Assembly (NCBI GenBank): GCA_023267115.1 | Contig: JAHFNV010000007.1 | Location: 1-8,284, forward strand | Reading direction: 5' to 3' | Source of the DNA: Candidatus Nomurabacteria bacterium | GTDB lineage: Bacteria; Patescibacteriota; Minisyncoccia; Phycocordibacterales; UBA9973 | DNA: 8,284 nt | Part shown: positions 6,878-8,284 of the stretch, in pieces | Position numbering within the stretch: the stretch's first letter is position 1 | How the letters are laid out: the number at the start of each line of letters is the position of its first letter | Program-made: the position numbers and the translations under genes | The notes under the pieces: generated by a model | What the model was told of the DNA's origin: nothing | Seen by the model: only the letters and a program-made list of their open reading frames with translations | Databases searched by the model: none

Positions 6878-6886
6878 TGGTATAAT
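6878..6886 (+). promoter_or_regulatory. Extended -10 promoter element, probably giving a leaderless mRNA
   Basis: TGGTATAAT is a perfect TGn-TATAAT extended -10 box. It lies in the 33-base gap after VirB4, seven bases before the ATG at 6894. No recognisable -35 is present at the right distance, which extended -10 promoters can do without. Transcription would be expected to begin at or next to the ATG, producing mRNA without a 5' leader. This agrees with the absence of a Shine-Dalgarno sequence. It would let the exported protein and pilin genes be expressed separately from the upstream genes. Confidence 0.6.
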
Positions 6887-6893
6887 TTTGGGT

Positions 6894-7871
6894 ATGAAAT
6901 CTAAGTCTTTACTAATATGCTTGCTGGCAATATTTGCGTTTACCCTGGCGATGCCGGTGTGGGCTGTGGAACCCAGCAGTATTTTGGTAAATATGGCTCC
7001 AGAGAATCCAGCTCCTTTGGAAAATACTGTCATCAGCTTAAAAAGTTTTTCTGCCAACTTGGATAGCATTTTGATATCGTGGTTTATCAACGGGAAAAAT
7101 GTTTCATCTGGGATTGGCAAGAAATCTTTTTCGGTCACCGCTCCAACCATTGGCTCTGAGACCAGTATTTTTGTCAGCATATTTTTACCGGATGGTAAAA
7201 TAGAAAAAAGGATTGTCATTAGGCCGTCGGTAATGGTACTTTTGTGGCAAGCAAATGATTCTTATGTTCCACCGTTTTATAAAGGCAAGGCCTTGCCAGT
7301 GGCAGACAGTGAAATAAAAGTAGTGGCGATGCCGGAAATAAAAACCGTCGGTGGGTTAATCGACTCTAAAAATATGACTTACTCTTGGAAAAAAGACTAC
7401 AATAATATGTCGGAAGATTCGGGTTATGGAAAAAATTTCTTCATTTACATTAATGATTACTTGGAAAACTCAAACAATATCGGAGTGATAGCTTCAACCA
7501 CCGACCAAAAATATTCTTCCGAAGCAAATATAAATATAGGAATTGCCTTGCCAAAAATATTCTTCTATAAAAAAGACAACGGTCTCGGGACAATTTGGGA
7601 GCAGACACTCAAAGACAGACATAAAATACAAGATGATGAAGTAATCGTAGCGGCACCCTACTTTATTACCCCAAAAGATATAAGAAATCCGACATTGATA
7701 TTTAATTGGCTGATAAACAACAATCCGATCAATATCCAAAATTTCCCAAAAAACTTAATACCGCTTAGAACACAAGCGGGAATCTCCGGGGTGTCAAGTT
7801 TAAAACTGCAAATTGAAAATAAAAATAAAATTTTTCAAACAGCCAGCAAAGAAATAAATATAGAATTTTAA
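6894..7871 (+). CDS. Exported protein with three Ig-like segments
   Basis: Sec-exported protein of 325 residues, with no name I can give. The start ATG 6894 is chosen over an in-frame TTG at 6870 because it gives a clean signal peptide: basic start (MKSK), hydrophobic core at about 5-20, and probable cleavage after PVWA (24/25). The mature part looks all-beta. Three segments have a beta-strand with central Trp, near W63 (ISWFINGK), W165 (TYSWKKD) and W272 (FNWLINNN), spaced 102 and 107 residues apart. The first and third share W-x-I-N and a following strand, suggesting tandem Ig-like or PKD-like domains. PPFYKGKALPVADS (about 123-136) lies between the first and second. There is no C-terminal membrane anchor or sorting signal. 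It sits between VirB4 and the pilin gene, 5 bases before the latter, so it may be a periplasmic or surface component of the apparatus. Adhesion is an alternative. Confidence 0.65.
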   Translation: MKSKSLLICLLAIFAFTLAMPVWAVEPSSILVNMAPENPAPLENTVISLKSFSANLDSILISWFINGKNVSSGIGKKSFSVTAPTIGSETSIFVSIFLPDGKIEKRIVIRPSVMVLLWQANDSYVPPFYKGKALPVADSEIKVVAMPEIKTVGGLIDSKNMTYSWKKDYNNMSEDSGYGKNFFIYINDYLENSNNIGVIASTTDQKYSSEANINIGIALPKIFFYKKDNGLGTIWEQTLKDRHKIQDDEVIVAAPYFITPKDIRNPTLIFNWLINNNPINIQNFPKNLIPLRTQAGISGVSSLKLQIENKNKIFQTASKEINIEF

Positions 7872-7876
7872 AACAA

Positions 7877-8284
7877 ATGAAAATTGGAAAAATAACTTTA
7901 TACATTTCAATTTTATTTCTAATCATTTGGTTTGTGCCAGTTTATACCGGTCTGGCTCAAGGCGCAATTGTATGTAAGCCTCCAATGGTGCCCTCAAGCG
8001 ACGGGTATTCATGTGTAGCTTCATATCATCTCCTTGTTCCACTGACAAATCCAGGCAACAATACACCGCTTGAAGATCTTTCTGTCGGCGACACAAACGT
8101 TCTCGGCGCATATTTGAACCTTATGATCAAACTAGTCATCGGATTGTCGGCGGTCTTGGCCATGGTGATGATTGTAATGGGCGGATTAGAATATATGACC
8201 AGTGGATTAATATCCAGTAAAGAAGAGGGCAGGAAGAGAATTACTAATGCTATTTTGGGACTTCTTTTAGCCCTCGGCGCCTAT
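7877..8284 (+). CDS. VirB2-like pilin, 3'-partial
   Basis: The reading frame starts at ATG 7877 and runs open through 136 codons to the window end, so the C-terminus is missing. An N-terminal signal peptide (hydrophobic residues about 6-23, probable cleavage near GLA, residue 27) is followed by a short exported region with two Cys (33 and 46) that could form a disulfide. Then comes a long hydrophobic helix (about 80-105) ending in MGGLEYMTSG, a charged turn (SSKEEGRKR) and a second hydrophobic helix beginning NAILGLLLALGAY. The arrangement of two hydrophobic helices joined by a short basic loop is that of VirB2/TrbC pilins; GGxxYMTS with the basic turn is typical of the Patescibacteria version as I know it. 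It lies 5 bases after the exported Ig-like gene and is probably co-transcribed from the promoter at 6878-6886. Its place beside VirB4 and PrgI supports a pilin or channel-filament role. Confidence 0.8.
   Translation, partial: MKIGKITLYISILFLIIWFVPVYTGLAQGAIVCKPPMVPSSDGYSCVASYHLLVPLTNPGNNTPLEDLSVGDTNVLGAYLNLMIKLVIGLSAVLAMVMIVMGGLEYMTSGLISSKEEGRKRITNAILGLLLALGAY

Noticed and set aside
6870..6893. TTG start extending the exported protein by 8 residues
   Set aside because: It would place the promoter box inside the gene and put uncharged residues before the signal peptide; ATG 6894 gives a normal signal sequence.
7923..8111. Minus-strand 62-codon reading frame opposite the pilin gene
   Set aside because: It lies wholly antisense to a well-supported VirB2-like coding region and has no recognisable domain.
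1..8284. TGA recoding, CRISPR array, tRNA or rRNA genes, transposase
   Set aside because: All genes read through on the standard code; no regularly spaced repeats, no structural RNA signatures and no transposase motifs were seen on either strand.

Overview
This window looks like part of a genome from the Candidate Phyla Radiation (Patescibacteria), most likely a Parcubacteria-type lineage. The basis is gene content and style: an AT-rich, gene-dense stretch coding on one strand only. It holds a VirB6-like membrane protein, a PrgI-family protein, a stand-alone VirB4 N-terminal-like (TraC-like) protein, a short VirB4 ATPase, a secreted protein with Ig-like folds and a VirB2-like pilin, in the compact order I associate with these bacteria. 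The standard genetic code fits: all complete genes end in TAA or TAG and Gly is encoded by GGN. This argues against the TGA=Gly groups (Gracilibacteria, Absconditabacteria). The taxonomic call is inference, since there is no marker gene here.

Layout, all on the + strand: (1) 3-1958, VirB6/TrbL-like polytopic protein, open at the left window edge, so its true start lies upstream. (2) 1993-2577, unknown soluble protein A, whose 3' end contains a palindrome-rich insert (about 2397-2520). (3) 2636-2944 and 2928-3194, an overlapping BrnT toxin / BrnA (CopG-like) antitoxin pair. (4) 3199-3924, unknown protein B, whose N-terminal domain is a gapless paralogue of protein A. (5) 3949-4377, PrgI family. 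(6) 4382-5023, TraC-like VirB4 N-terminal-type protein. (7) 5025-6860, VirB4 ATPase with Walker A and B. (8) 6894-7871, exported protein with three Ig-like segments, preceded by an extended -10 box seven bases before its ATG. (9) 7877-8284, VirB2-like pilin, cut by the right edge. The longest gap between genes is under 60 bases, so there is no long non-coding stretch.

How the genes fit together: VirB6 and PrgI would form inner-membrane parts of a type IV secretion-like channel, VirB4 would power assembly or substrate movement, and the VirB2-like protein would supply pilin subunits. The Ig-like exported protein is a candidate outer or surface component. No VirD4 coupling protein, relaxase, VirB8/9/10 or VirB11 is seen here. 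The window therefore does not show whether the machine moves DNA or protein, or builds a pilus. BrnT/BrnA sits between the two paralogous soluble proteins and may stabilise the locus.

The points most worth a second look are the A/B paralogue pair flanking the toxin-antitoxin module, the palindromic element read in frame at the end of gene A, the likely leaderless promoter at 6878-6886, the three evenly spaced Ig-like segments of the exported protein, and G7-G8 tracts inside VirB6 and PrgI.
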